Assembly (NCBI GenBank): GCA_013205435.1
Contig: JABMMX010000331.1
Coordinates: 1-33,513, forward strand
Direction: 5' to 3'
DNA: 33,513 bases
Source: Deltaproteobacteria bacterium
GTDB taxonomy: Bacteria; Myxococcota_A; Bradymonadia; REDH01
The translations under genes were made by a program, and so were the position numbers. The notes under the pieces are model-generated. The model was not told where the DNA came from. It searched no databases and saw nothing but the letters and a program-made list of their open reading frames with translations. Shown here one piece after another: positions 26,837 to 33,513 of the stretch (positions are counted from its first letter, which is position 1; each line of letters begins with the position of its first letter).

Positions 26837-27730
26837 CTACCTCTTTTCGCCCGAACCGCCAGAGCGACGCTCTAGGCTCGCGGCCTTCTGCAGCGCACTC
26901 GGTGCCCACGGATGGTAGTCGTAGCGCTGGGCAAATCCCCGATAGACCACGGCGCTCTCGCCGGCGCGACCGGACCGCTCCAGGCACTCCGCGCGGTGAT
27001 AGGTCGCGAGGATCGTGTCGTTGCGAGAGAGCGTGTTCGACTCGATGACCGCCGCATAGTGCGGCTCTGCGGCCGACCAGTCGCGGAGATGGTAGAGAGA
27101 CTCCGCCAATTGGAACCGGAGGTTCGGCGTATAGGTGGCCTGCTCAACATGGGTGAGTGACCGCAACAGGGCGTCGCGGGCACGCTCCCAGCTCTCCGCC
27201 TTCGCCGCCTTGATGCCCTCTCGATAGGCCTCTTGGGCGACCTCCTGCCGCGTTCGGTCGACTTCGCGCCGGAACAGTTCCAGCGTCGCCCGGTCCGTCA
27301 GCCGGCCCTGAATGGCGGCAAACCGCTCCACCACCTCGTCGCGCCTTCCCGATTGGAGCAGCTCGAGGAAGGCATAGCTCTCGCGCTCCGACTGACGCCT
27401 GCGCTCGATCTCCGCCTCGAGGTCGGCGAGCTTCCGCTGGTTCTGATCCTGCTTCTCCTCCACCAGCCGATGGTCCACCTCGTTGCGCTCGATCGCTGCT
27501 CGGAAGAAGAGGAACATGCCGGCAAAACTCAGCGCGGCAAACAGCACATACGAGGCGATGGAATTGAGCGCCGTCCGCCGTTCGCCGGCCTCTAGACGCC
27601 GGCCGAGCTGCTTCATCTCGGTCGTCAGTCCCCGCAGCGCATGGTCGGCCTTGATGGAGAGGTTGCGCGTCTCAATCAGCTCGCGCCGCATCTCGTGGAG
27701 GGTCTCCTCTGCAGACTGCTGCTCATCCAT
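26837..27730 (-). CDS. Membrane-anchored coiled-coil / TPR-like protein
   Basis: N-terminal coiled coil, TM 'NSIASYVLFAALSFAGMFLFF', long charged helix, TPR-like repeats 'NLRFQLAESLYHLRDWSAAEPHYAAVIE...TYHRAECLERSGRAGESAVVYRGFA'. Confidence 0.78.
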   Translation of the reverse strand: MDEQQSAEETLHEMRRELIETRNLSIKADHALRGLTTEMKQLGRRLEAGERRTALNSIASYVLFAALSFAGMFLFFRAAIERNEVDHRLVEEKQDQNQRKLADLEAEIERRRQSERESYAFLELLQSGRRDEVVERFAAIQGRLTDRATLELFRREVDRTRQEVAQEAYREGIKAAKAESWERARDALLRSLTHVEQATYTPNLRFQLAESLYHLRDWSAAEPHYAAVIESNTLSRNDTILATYHRAECLERSGRAGESAVVYRGFAQRYDYHPWAPSALQKAASLERRSGGSGEKR

Positions 27731-27914
27731 GGCTGGCCTCGCTCGGCGCCGGAGGGCAGATCGGGGGCAGCGGGTCGCGCGCCTCCTTCGCCTCCAGCCC
27801 CCGCAGCACGCCGACGAAGCTTGAGCTGACAGACACCGCGATCAGCGCCAGAAGAAAGAGGAATCCCGCGGTGCGAATCCTGCGTTGCAGGGCTGTTGTT
27901 TCTGCAACCACCAT
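27723..27914 (-). CDS. Small single-TM protein co-transcribed with the coiled-coil/TPR gene
   Basis: 'TAGFLFLLALIAVSVSSSFVGVL' TM; overlaps the start of the downstream minus-strand gene by 8 bp. Confidence 0.6.
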   Translation of the reverse strand: MVVAETTALQRRIRTAGFLFLLALIAVSVSSSFVGVLRGLEAKEARDPLPPICPPAPSEASHG

Positions 27915-28082
27915 CGCTTGCTCCAAAAGGTTAGGACAGCGTGGTACCAACTCCCGCTGTAGACGACAAACTTCCCGCGGCCCTCCACTGAACCGAAGAT
28001 GCGGTCGCGCTTAGCCCTTTGACTGAAACGCCTGCGGTGGTAGGCAAAGTTCCATTGCAAACATCTGCACTGCCGAGGAATC

Positions 28083-28583
28083 ATGCCAACCCGACCCCAC
28101 CTATACCTCTCCGGAATCCTCATGCTGACCTTCGCAGCATGCGGCTCGTCGAGTGCGACCAACCTCGAGCCGGCGGCACCGACGCCTCAGCCACAAGCTG
28201 CCGCTCCTGCCGCCGCTCCTGCCGCCGCGCCGGCTCTGGTGCCCGCTGCTGCACCTGCGGAGGCCGACACCGGCTTCAAACTGGTCGCCCGCGTCGAAGC
28301 AGGCCCCGATGGCCGCCATCTCGTCGCAGAGGTCACCCCCGAACCCGGCTTCCACATCAACCAGGAGTTCCCCTGGGCCCTCACGATTGCTGCCACCTCG
28401 CCTTTCCTGGCCGGCAAGAAGCTCATGAAGTCCGAGGCAAAGGAGCTCGGCGCAGATCGCGCCCGTTACGAGGTCGTCGTGCCCTCGGAAGGTTCCGGCA
28501 CTGTCGATGCCACTCTCCGCCTCAGCATCTGCAGCGAACGTGAGTGCCGCACGCCGTCGGCGCCCGTCAGCTGGAAACTCTGA
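28083..28583 (+). CDS. Hypothetical lipoprotein with Ala/Pro linker and a small C-terminal beta domain (DsbD-N-like suspected)
   Basis: Lipobox-like 'LTFAAC'; PAAAPAAAPA linker; 'PEPGFHINQEFPWALTI...LSICSERECRTPSAPVSW'. Confidence 0.7.
   Translation: MPTRPHLYLSGILMLTFAACGSSSATNLEPAAPTPQPQAAAPAAAPAAAPALVPAAAPAEADTGFKLVARVEAGPDGRHLVAEVTPEPGFHINQEFPWALTIAATSPFLAGKKLMKSEAKELGADRARYEVVVPSEGSGTVDATLRLSICSERECRTPSAPVSWKL
28200..28235 (+). repeat. 12-bp tandem repeat (gccgctcctgcc x2 plus one degenerate copy) encoding the AAPA linker
   Basis: Direct reading. Confidence 0.8.
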
Positions 28584-28619
28584 ACTTCCACAACGCATCT
28601 CTCGCTACACTCACACAGG

Positions 28620-29102
28620 TTGCCAATCGTGAAGAACCACATTGCATCTCTCGCCCTTATCGCTCTCATGCTCTCTGCGAGTATGGCGCACGCTCTCTCG
28701 CCCGAAGAAGTTGCCTCCCGCATGGAGGCGGCCAGCGGCCTCCTTGCCGAACTCGAGACCCACGAACTTCGGGACGATGCCAGCCAAGACATCTCCACTG
28801 CTCGTCTCGCGATCACCGACATCCAGACGAGCCTTGCCTCAGAGATGTACGGCAAGGCGGAGACGACACTCCTGACCCTCGAGGCGACGCTCAAGTTGGT
28901 CAAGTCGCTGCTCGACCGCGGCGAGATTGACCAGCTGGCCGACAAGCGCGAGGCGGACAATGTAACCATCCAAACCCAAGCGGACGAACTCCAGCTCGAG
29001 CTCGAGACCACCTCCTCGCGTCGAACCGACCTGCAGAGCCAAGTTTCGGCCATCGTCGATTCGCTCGACAAGGATACACCCGCGCCCAATTCGGGGAAGT
29101 GA
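28620..29102 (+). CDS. Periplasmic helical hypothetical protein
   Basis: Signal-like 'MPIVKNHIASLALIALMLSASMAHA'; helical remainder; start TTG 28620 or GTG 28629 uncertain. Confidence 0.72.
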   Translation: MPIVKNHIASLALIALMLSASMAHALSPEEVASRMEAASGLLAELETHELRDDASQDISTARLAITDIQTSLASEMYGKAETTLLTLEATLKLVKSLLDRGEIDQLADKREADNVTIQTQADELQLELETTSSRRTDLQSQVSAIVDSLDKDTPAPNSGK

Positions 29103-29103
29103 G

Positions 29104-30312
29104 ATGAACCAGATGACACACCGGAACCGCCTTTCCCGCATCGCACTCCCGCTCGCCCTCTCGTTGGCCCTCGTCGCCTGCGGCGGCCCTCGACCGAAGA
29201 CGGGGGACCTTGCCGAACTCGAGACCCTGCGCGCCCGCGAATACTCCGCAGAAATCCGCAAGCCCTTTGCCGACGAGCCAGAACCGAACCTCAAGCGCCT
29301 GCGCCAGTCGGCCAACGAGCTCGTGAAGCTCAGCGACGCCTACTACGAACTCTCGCTGGAGTCGTTCGATGAGCGAGACCCGGCCAACACAGATGCCCGC
29401 GCCAAAATTGCGCTCATGTACTACCGAGCAGCCGAAAACTACGCCCGCTCCGCAGACGCTCGTTTGCGCCTCAATCAGGCCAACCAGCGCTACCAGGAGC
29501 AGCTCTCCCGCCGGAATGACTACCAGAAGCGCCTTCAGAGCGAGCAGGAACTCGTAACCCTGCTCGAGACCATCCAGACCCTCTTCAAGCGCAACGAGGA
29601 GCTCCGCCGGTCGCTCGATTCCTTCGAAGAGAGGGCCAAGAGCGAGTCGCGCTCCATATACGCGCTCCAAGAGGCGCGCATCAAGAAGACAGAGGCCGAA
29701 GGCCTCAAAGCGCCTGACTTTGCCGGCGCCAAGTTCGGAGAGGCACAGAACCTCCTCGCGAAGGCCGAAACCTTCTACAACGACGAGAAGTTTGACGACG
29801 CCTATCAGATGGCGCTGCAGGCTCAGGAGGCCTTCAAGAGCGCAAGTGATGTCTCCCGCGCCCAGTGGACCGAGGAGCAAGACAAACTCCTCCGGAACAC
29901 CGAATCGCAGGCCATCTACGAGCGCGCCCAGAAGGAGTTCGGCGTGCGCAACGCCTTCATCGACGCCCGCGGCATCGTCGTCGTCACGTCGGGCATCTTC
30001 GATGGCCGCTCTTCCGGCCTCTCCCCCAGCGGCCGCACCCTGCTCGACAAGGTCATCGAGATCGCCAAGCAGTTCAAGAACCACTCCATCGTCATCGAGG
30101 GCCACACAGACGACCGCGGCAATGATTCATCCAATCAGTCACTGAGTCAGGCCCGCGCCAGCTCGGTACAGGACTACTTCCTGCAGCGCGCAATTTCGAC
30201 CGGCCGCCTCGGTATCCAGGCCTTCGGCGAGTCAAAGCCCCGGTATCAGGGCCAGCAGGCTGCGGATCGCGAAAAGAACAACCGCGTCGAGATCATCTTC
30301 CGCGGCAAGTAG
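29104..30312 (+). CDS. OmpA-family lipoprotein with N-terminal helical (DUF4398-like) region
   Basis: Lipobox-like 'LALVAC'; C-terminal OmpA domain 'SIVIEGHTDDRGNDSSNQSLSQARASSVQDYFLQRAIS...RLGIQAFGESKPRYQGQQAADREKNNRVEIIF'. Confidence 0.9.
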   Translation: MNQMTHRNRLSRIALPLALSLALVACGGPRPKTGDLAELETLRAREYSAEIRKPFADEPEPNLKRLRQSANELVKLSDAYYELSLESFDERDPANTDARAKIALMYYRAAENYARSADARLRLNQANQRYQEQLSRRNDYQKRLQSEQELVTLLETIQTLFKRNEELRRSLDSFEERAKSESRSIYALQEARIKKTEAEGLKAPDFAGAKFGEAQNLLAKAETFYNDEKFDDAYQMALQAQEAFKSASDVSRAQWTEEQDKLLRNTESQAIYERAQKEFGVRNAFIDARGIVVVTSGIFDGRSSGLSPSGRTLLDKVIEIAKQFKNHSIVIEGHTDDRGNDSSNQSLSQARASSVQDYFLQRAISTGRLGIQAFGESKPRYQGQQAADREKNNRVEIIFRGK

Positions 30313-30337
30313 GCGCCCTTACAACGCCTCGCAGGCC

Positions 30338-32326
30338 TTAGCCCTGCGTGACCGACAGGGTGGGGCGTGCAAGCTCCAACTCTGCCTCTGCGAGGGCCGT
30401 CAGGCAGGCGCGAAGCAGCGTCGCGGAAGCCTCGTCGGGCGTCGTGTTCACGATGTCTACCCAGGCCATCGCCTCCCACACCAGCCCGGTCGGCCCGGCG
30501 CTACGTAGCCACACCTTGGTCGGCTGGGTCGTCGAGCTGTCCTGAACTGCGGCGGCCGCGCCCTCCAATGCTGCTCGCGTCCGATCAAGGTCGCTGCCTA
30601 CCGGCAGGGTGACCTCGGTTCGCACCCGAACGAAGCGGGACTTGCGCGTCCAAACCACAATCTGACCATTCACGAGATCGCTGCTTGGCACCGAGATCTC
30701 CCTGCCGTCCGGCGTCTCGAAGAGCGTTCGACGAAGACCAATCTCCACCACCCGCCCAAACTCGCCGCTCGGCAGCGTCACGCTGTCGCCTCGTCCAAGC
30801 GTTCCGCCGAAGAGCAGCGTCATGCCGCTGATGGTCTGCGACGCCACTTCGCGCAGGCCCAGCCCGATCCCCAGACCGGCTGCACCGGCAAAGACCGCAA
30901 GCCCCCGCAAGTCGATGCCCGAGAGCGTCAGCGCCCCTGCTCCGGCGATCAGCATCGTCAGGTAGTGGGCGCCCGTGCTTGCGGCGCTCTGCGTTGCAGC
31001 CGGGACAGAGAGCGCCCTGAACCACCAGAGCTCCATCGCAGCACGCACCGTCCGTGAGATATAGGCCGCGATGAGCAGTACCGCGGCCCCCTTCGAAAGG
31101 CCGAGCAACGAGATGCCGCCCGAGCCCACCCAGAGGAAGGGTTGCGCCAAGATGGCCGTCAGCGGTGACCAGAGGCCGAGTGTGGCGAGCAGCGCCCACC
31201 CGAGCACCCCGTAGACCACCAGCCGGAGCACCCAGTCTGCCGGTCCCACCAGCACCTTGAGGACGGGGTGACGCGGCCCCGCACGCTCTGCCTCCTTTTC
31301 GCCGAGCCAGCGTGCGGCGAGCGCGCCCGCAAGGACCACGGCCAGGACGGCGTAACTGCGAAGCAGCAGCGTCTCTGCCGCTCTGCGAAAGCCTAGGTTC
31401 CAGAGCAGAAGAAGCAGCAGCGATGCGGCCAACAACAGGCCAAGCATGCGGCCCACGAAGGCCCGAACGGCCACGTATCGCGGACTGCCGGTCGGGGGGA
31501 AGATCGCCATGAGATCCGCTCGGACAGGCAGCAATGCCAGCACCGCAAGCATGAAGGCCACGTTGCGCACGAGCGTGAAGAGGTCGACGACTCCTGGGTG
31601 GACCGAAATCGCCTGCGCGATGACGACGAGCGCCGACAGGCCCGCGATGATGCGACCGGGGTAGACGAGATGCCTGCGGAGCCGCTCAGAGGGCGACAGG
31701 CCATCGGCGCCACCTTCGAGCGGCGCGAGCAAAGAGACGGGCAGCTGGAGAAGTCTGGTGCAGGCGAGCAAGAGGGCAAGCATGGCGAAGGCGCGCGCAA
31801 GCGAGGAGGCACCGAGGAGGTGCTGCGATAGCGTGAGCGTGAGCGCGACCCCGCAGGGAACAACCAGCGTTGCGAGCTGTTCGGCGAAGGGGAGCGCGAC
31901 ATGTCCGTAGCCGGCGGTTCGAACGAGCCGGCGGTCGACGAGCGCGAGCGTGGCGATGAGCAGGAGCGCCAGCGCGACGAGCGTTGCTCCCATGGCAGCT
32001 GATGCCAGAGAGTGGCCAAAGAGGAGCCCAACGAAGCCCTCCAACGCGCGCCACAGTTCTCTGACAGCGTCGATGGGCGAGTGCGTATCCCACCCCAGCG
32101 CCTGGCGCTCGAAGAAGCGGCCTGGGCTCGCTACGGTCGACCAGTCGAGGGGCTGGTAGTCGATGGGAATGGCCACCGCGTTGGCGGGTGCCGAGGCGCC
32201 GGGTGGAGATAGCAGTGAGGGCGCCAATGCTACGGCTGAAGCGAACCGCTGTTCGCCGCCGCGGAGCCTGCTACGAACGGTGTTGTAGTGGCCGCGCAAG
32301 ATCGCATGGAGAGAGATGTCGAGCAT
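30338..32326 (-). CDS. MscS-family mechanosensitive ion channel with multiple extra N-terminal TM helices
   Basis: 'GLAVFAGAAGLGIGLGLREVASQTISGMTLLFGGTLGRGDSVTLPSGEFGRVVEIGLRRTLFETPDGREISVPSSDLVNGQIVVWT' is the MscS pore/beta-domain signature. Confidence 0.92.
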   Translation of the reverse strand: MLDISLHAILRGHYNTVRSRLRGGEQRFASAVALAPSLLSPPGASAPANAVAIPIDYQPLDWSTVASPGRFFERQALGWDTHSPIDAVRELWRALEGFVGLLFGHSLASAAMGATLVALALLLIATLALVDRRLVRTAGYGHVALPFAEQLATLVVPCGVALTLTLSQHLLGASSLARAFAMLALLLACTRLLQLPVSLLAPLEGGADGLSPSERLRRHLVYPGRIIAGLSALVVIAQAISVHPGVVDLFTLVRNVAFMLAVLALLPVRADLMAIFPPTGSPRYVAVRAFVGRMLGLLLAASLLLLLLWNLGFRRAAETLLLRSYAVLAVVLAGALAARWLGEKEAERAGPRHPVLKVLVGPADWVLRLVVYGVLGWALLATLGLWSPLTAILAQPFLWVGSGGISLLGLSKGAAVLLIAAYISRTVRAAMELWWFRALSVPAATQSAASTGAHYLTMLIAGAGALTLSGIDLRGLAVFAGAAGLGIGLGLREVASQTISGMTLLFGGTLGRGDSVTLPSGEFGRVVEIGLRRTLFETPDGREISVPSSDLVNGQIVVWTRKSRFVRVRTEVTLPVGSDLDRTRAALEGAAAAVQDSSTTQPTKVWLRSAGPTGLVWEAMAWVDIVNTTPDEASATLLRACLTALAEAELELARPTLSVTQG

Positions 32327-32879
32327 CGTTCAAACCCTTCCAAATTTCGAGGTGGGTGCCGCGCCCGATGTGAACTTCCACATTGTACTCGTGGAGCCCG
32401 AGATCCCGCAGAACACGGGCAGCGTAGCACGGCTGGCGGCGGCAACGCACGCATGGTTGCACATCGTGCAGCCAATCGGCTTTGCGCTAGAAGACCGTTA
32501 CCTCAAGCGGGCAGGGCTCGATTACTGGCCGAGCGTGACACTGTCGGTGCACGAGAGCCTAGAGGCGCTGGAGCGGATGCTCCCTCAGGGACGGACCTAT
32601 CTCTTCACCAAGCAGGCGAGGCGGAGCTACTGGGACGCGGGGATGGAGCGTGGGGCGGTGCTGGTCTTCGGACGTGAGTCGAAGGGCCTTCCTGGGGACT
32701 TCATCGCGCGGTGGGCTGGGCAGGAGGTCAGCATCCCGACGACGAGTGGTGTGCGCAGCCTGAATCTGGCGACCGCGGTAGGGATCGGCGGGTACGAGGT
32801 GGTGCGCCGGATCGCGTCGGCCCAACAATTTTTGCATGCAGCGGCCGGTTACGGGGGGCAAAAGGGGCCTCTCAGCTAG
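32316..32879 (+). CDS. trmL: tRNA (cytidine(34)-2'-O)-methyltransferase, SpoU/TrmL family
   Basis: 'FHIVLVEPEIPQNTGSVARLAAATHAWLHIVQPIGF', 'VLVFGRESKGLP', 'VSIPTTSGVRSLNLATAVGIGGYE'; alternative GTG start at 32370 possible. Confidence 0.92.
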   Translation: MSSIVQTLPNFEVGAAPDVNFHIVLVEPEIPQNTGSVARLAAATHAWLHIVQPIGFALEDRYLKRAGLDYWPSVTLSVHESLEALERMLPQGRTYLFTKQARRSYWDAGMERGAVLVFGRESKGLPGDFIARWAGQEVSIPTTSGVRSLNLATAVGIGGYEVVRRIASAQQFLHAAAGYGGQKGPLS

Positions 32880-32915
32880 GAACGACGGGGGTTTGACGAA
32901 CTGATGACAACAGAG

Positions 32916-32943
32916 TTGACACTTGGTTTTCCCCCGCTACAAT
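32916..32943 (+). promoter_or_regulatory. rRNA operon promoter: TTGACA-N16-TACAAT with GC-rich downstream AGGGCCCCC
   Basis: -35 at 32916-32921, -10 at 32938-32943, spacer 16 nt, ~175 nt upstream of the 16S 5' end. Confidence 0.85.
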
Positions 32944-32951
32944 AGGGCCCC

Positions 32952-32993
32952 CCACCCATTGCGGGTCTCGAGAGAGTGTCGCAGGAGGGGTGG
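32952..32993 (+). other. rRNA leader hairpin: CCACCC/GGGTGG outer and TGCG/CGCA inner stems
   Basis: Complementary arms at 32952-32957/32988-32993 and 32960-32963/32980-32983. Confidence 0.45.
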
Positions 32994-32998
32994 TGAGG

Positions 32999-33011
32999 TT
33001 CTTTGAAAACT
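32999..33011 (+). promoter_or_regulatory. boxA-like antitermination element TTCTTTGAAAACT in the rRNA leader
   Basis: Matches the CTTTGAAAACT leader motif common upstream of 16S genes. Confidence 0.6.
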
Positions 33012-33118
33012 GGATGAAAGAGACAACCTGCGAAGGCCGGGAGGCTGGAGCGGGTAGACAAAGATGTTTGAGAGAAATGAGAAGCTAACGCAGATGGCGA
33101 GAGCCATCGAGCAGGATT

Positions 33119-33513
33119 CAACTGGCGAGTTTGATCCTGGCTCAGAACGAACGTTGGCGGCGTGCCTAACACATGCAAGTCGAGCGGGGGAGCAATCCCT
33201 AGCGGCGGACGGGTGCGTAACACGTGAGTAACCTGCCCTGAGGCTTGGGATAACGTTTCGAAAGGGACGCTAATACCGGATAGTTCTGTTGTGGGATGCC
33301 ATGACAGAGGAAAGGAGTAATCCACCTAAGGAGGGGCTCGCGGCCCATTAGCTAGTTGGGGCGGTAATGGCGCACCAAGGCGAAGATGGGTAGCCGGTCT
33401 GAGAGGATGATCGGCCACACTGGAACTGAGACACGGTCCAGACTCCTCCGGGAGGCAGCAGTGAGGAATATTGGTCAATGGGAGCAATCCTGAACCAGCA
33501 ATGCCGCGTGTGG
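33119..33513 (+). rRNA. rrs: 16S ribosomal RNA, 5' partial (continues past window end)
   Basis: 'gagtttgatcctggctcag' at 33127, 'acacatgcaagtcgagcg', 'actgagacacggtccagactcctccgggaggcagcagtgaggaatattggtcaatggg'. Confidence 0.98.

Noticed and set aside
27936-27960. ACAGCG...CGCTGT inverted repeat enclosing TGGTACCA
   Set aside because: Short arms near a small-ORF 5' region; possible operator, but too weak to claim without conservation data.
28900-30105. 401-aa minus-strand ORF
   Set aside because: Antisense to the OmpA-family gene, which has clear domain motifs; translation is a Leu/Val/Gly-rich shadow.
1-33513. CRISPR arrays, tRNAs, integrases, toxin-antitoxin or restriction genes
   Set aside because: No spaced identical repeats, tRNA cores or diagnostic protein motifs were found on reading; only the partial 16S rRNA is present as an RNA gene.

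Overview
High-GC chromosomal window, probably from a deltaproteobacterial/Myxococcota-like lineage (weak inference from the 16S 5' end and VWA/OmpA lipoprotein styles). It is densely packed with ordinary-looking chromosomal genes. In order: a partial CDS; an exopolysaccharide export module (outer-membrane beta-barrel, Wza-like lipoprotein, Wzc-like BY-kinase with a Tyr-rich tail); ribF(-); aroE(+); two envelope hypotheticals; a minus-strand ECF sigma / CarH-like MerR-B12 regulator / GT-C-like membrane protein cluster; a divergent GT2-asnB-polyprenol-P-mannose-synthase operon; a DUF2723/TMEM260-like membrane protein(-); adenosine deaminase(-); a small ORF; a lipoprotein(-); recN; an M23 peptidase; several envelope lipoprotein/TPR/OmpA-type genes; a MscS channel(-); trmL; and the promoter, leader and first ~395 nt of a 16S rRNA gene. 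No CRISPR array, tRNA, transposase or recognisable defence system was seen. The most interesting points are: (1) a CarH-type W-x9-EH adenosylcobalamin photoreceptor candidate paired with an ECF sigma and placed beside glycan genes, with Leu where Thermus CarH has (as recalled) the light-state His ligand; (2) paired direct repeats around its likely promoter; (3) two polyprenol-P-sugar synthase-like GT2s near two GT-C-like membrane proteins; (4) three of six convergent gene junctions sharing a 4-bp CTAR stop overlap. All functional calls come from reading motifs, with no database search.
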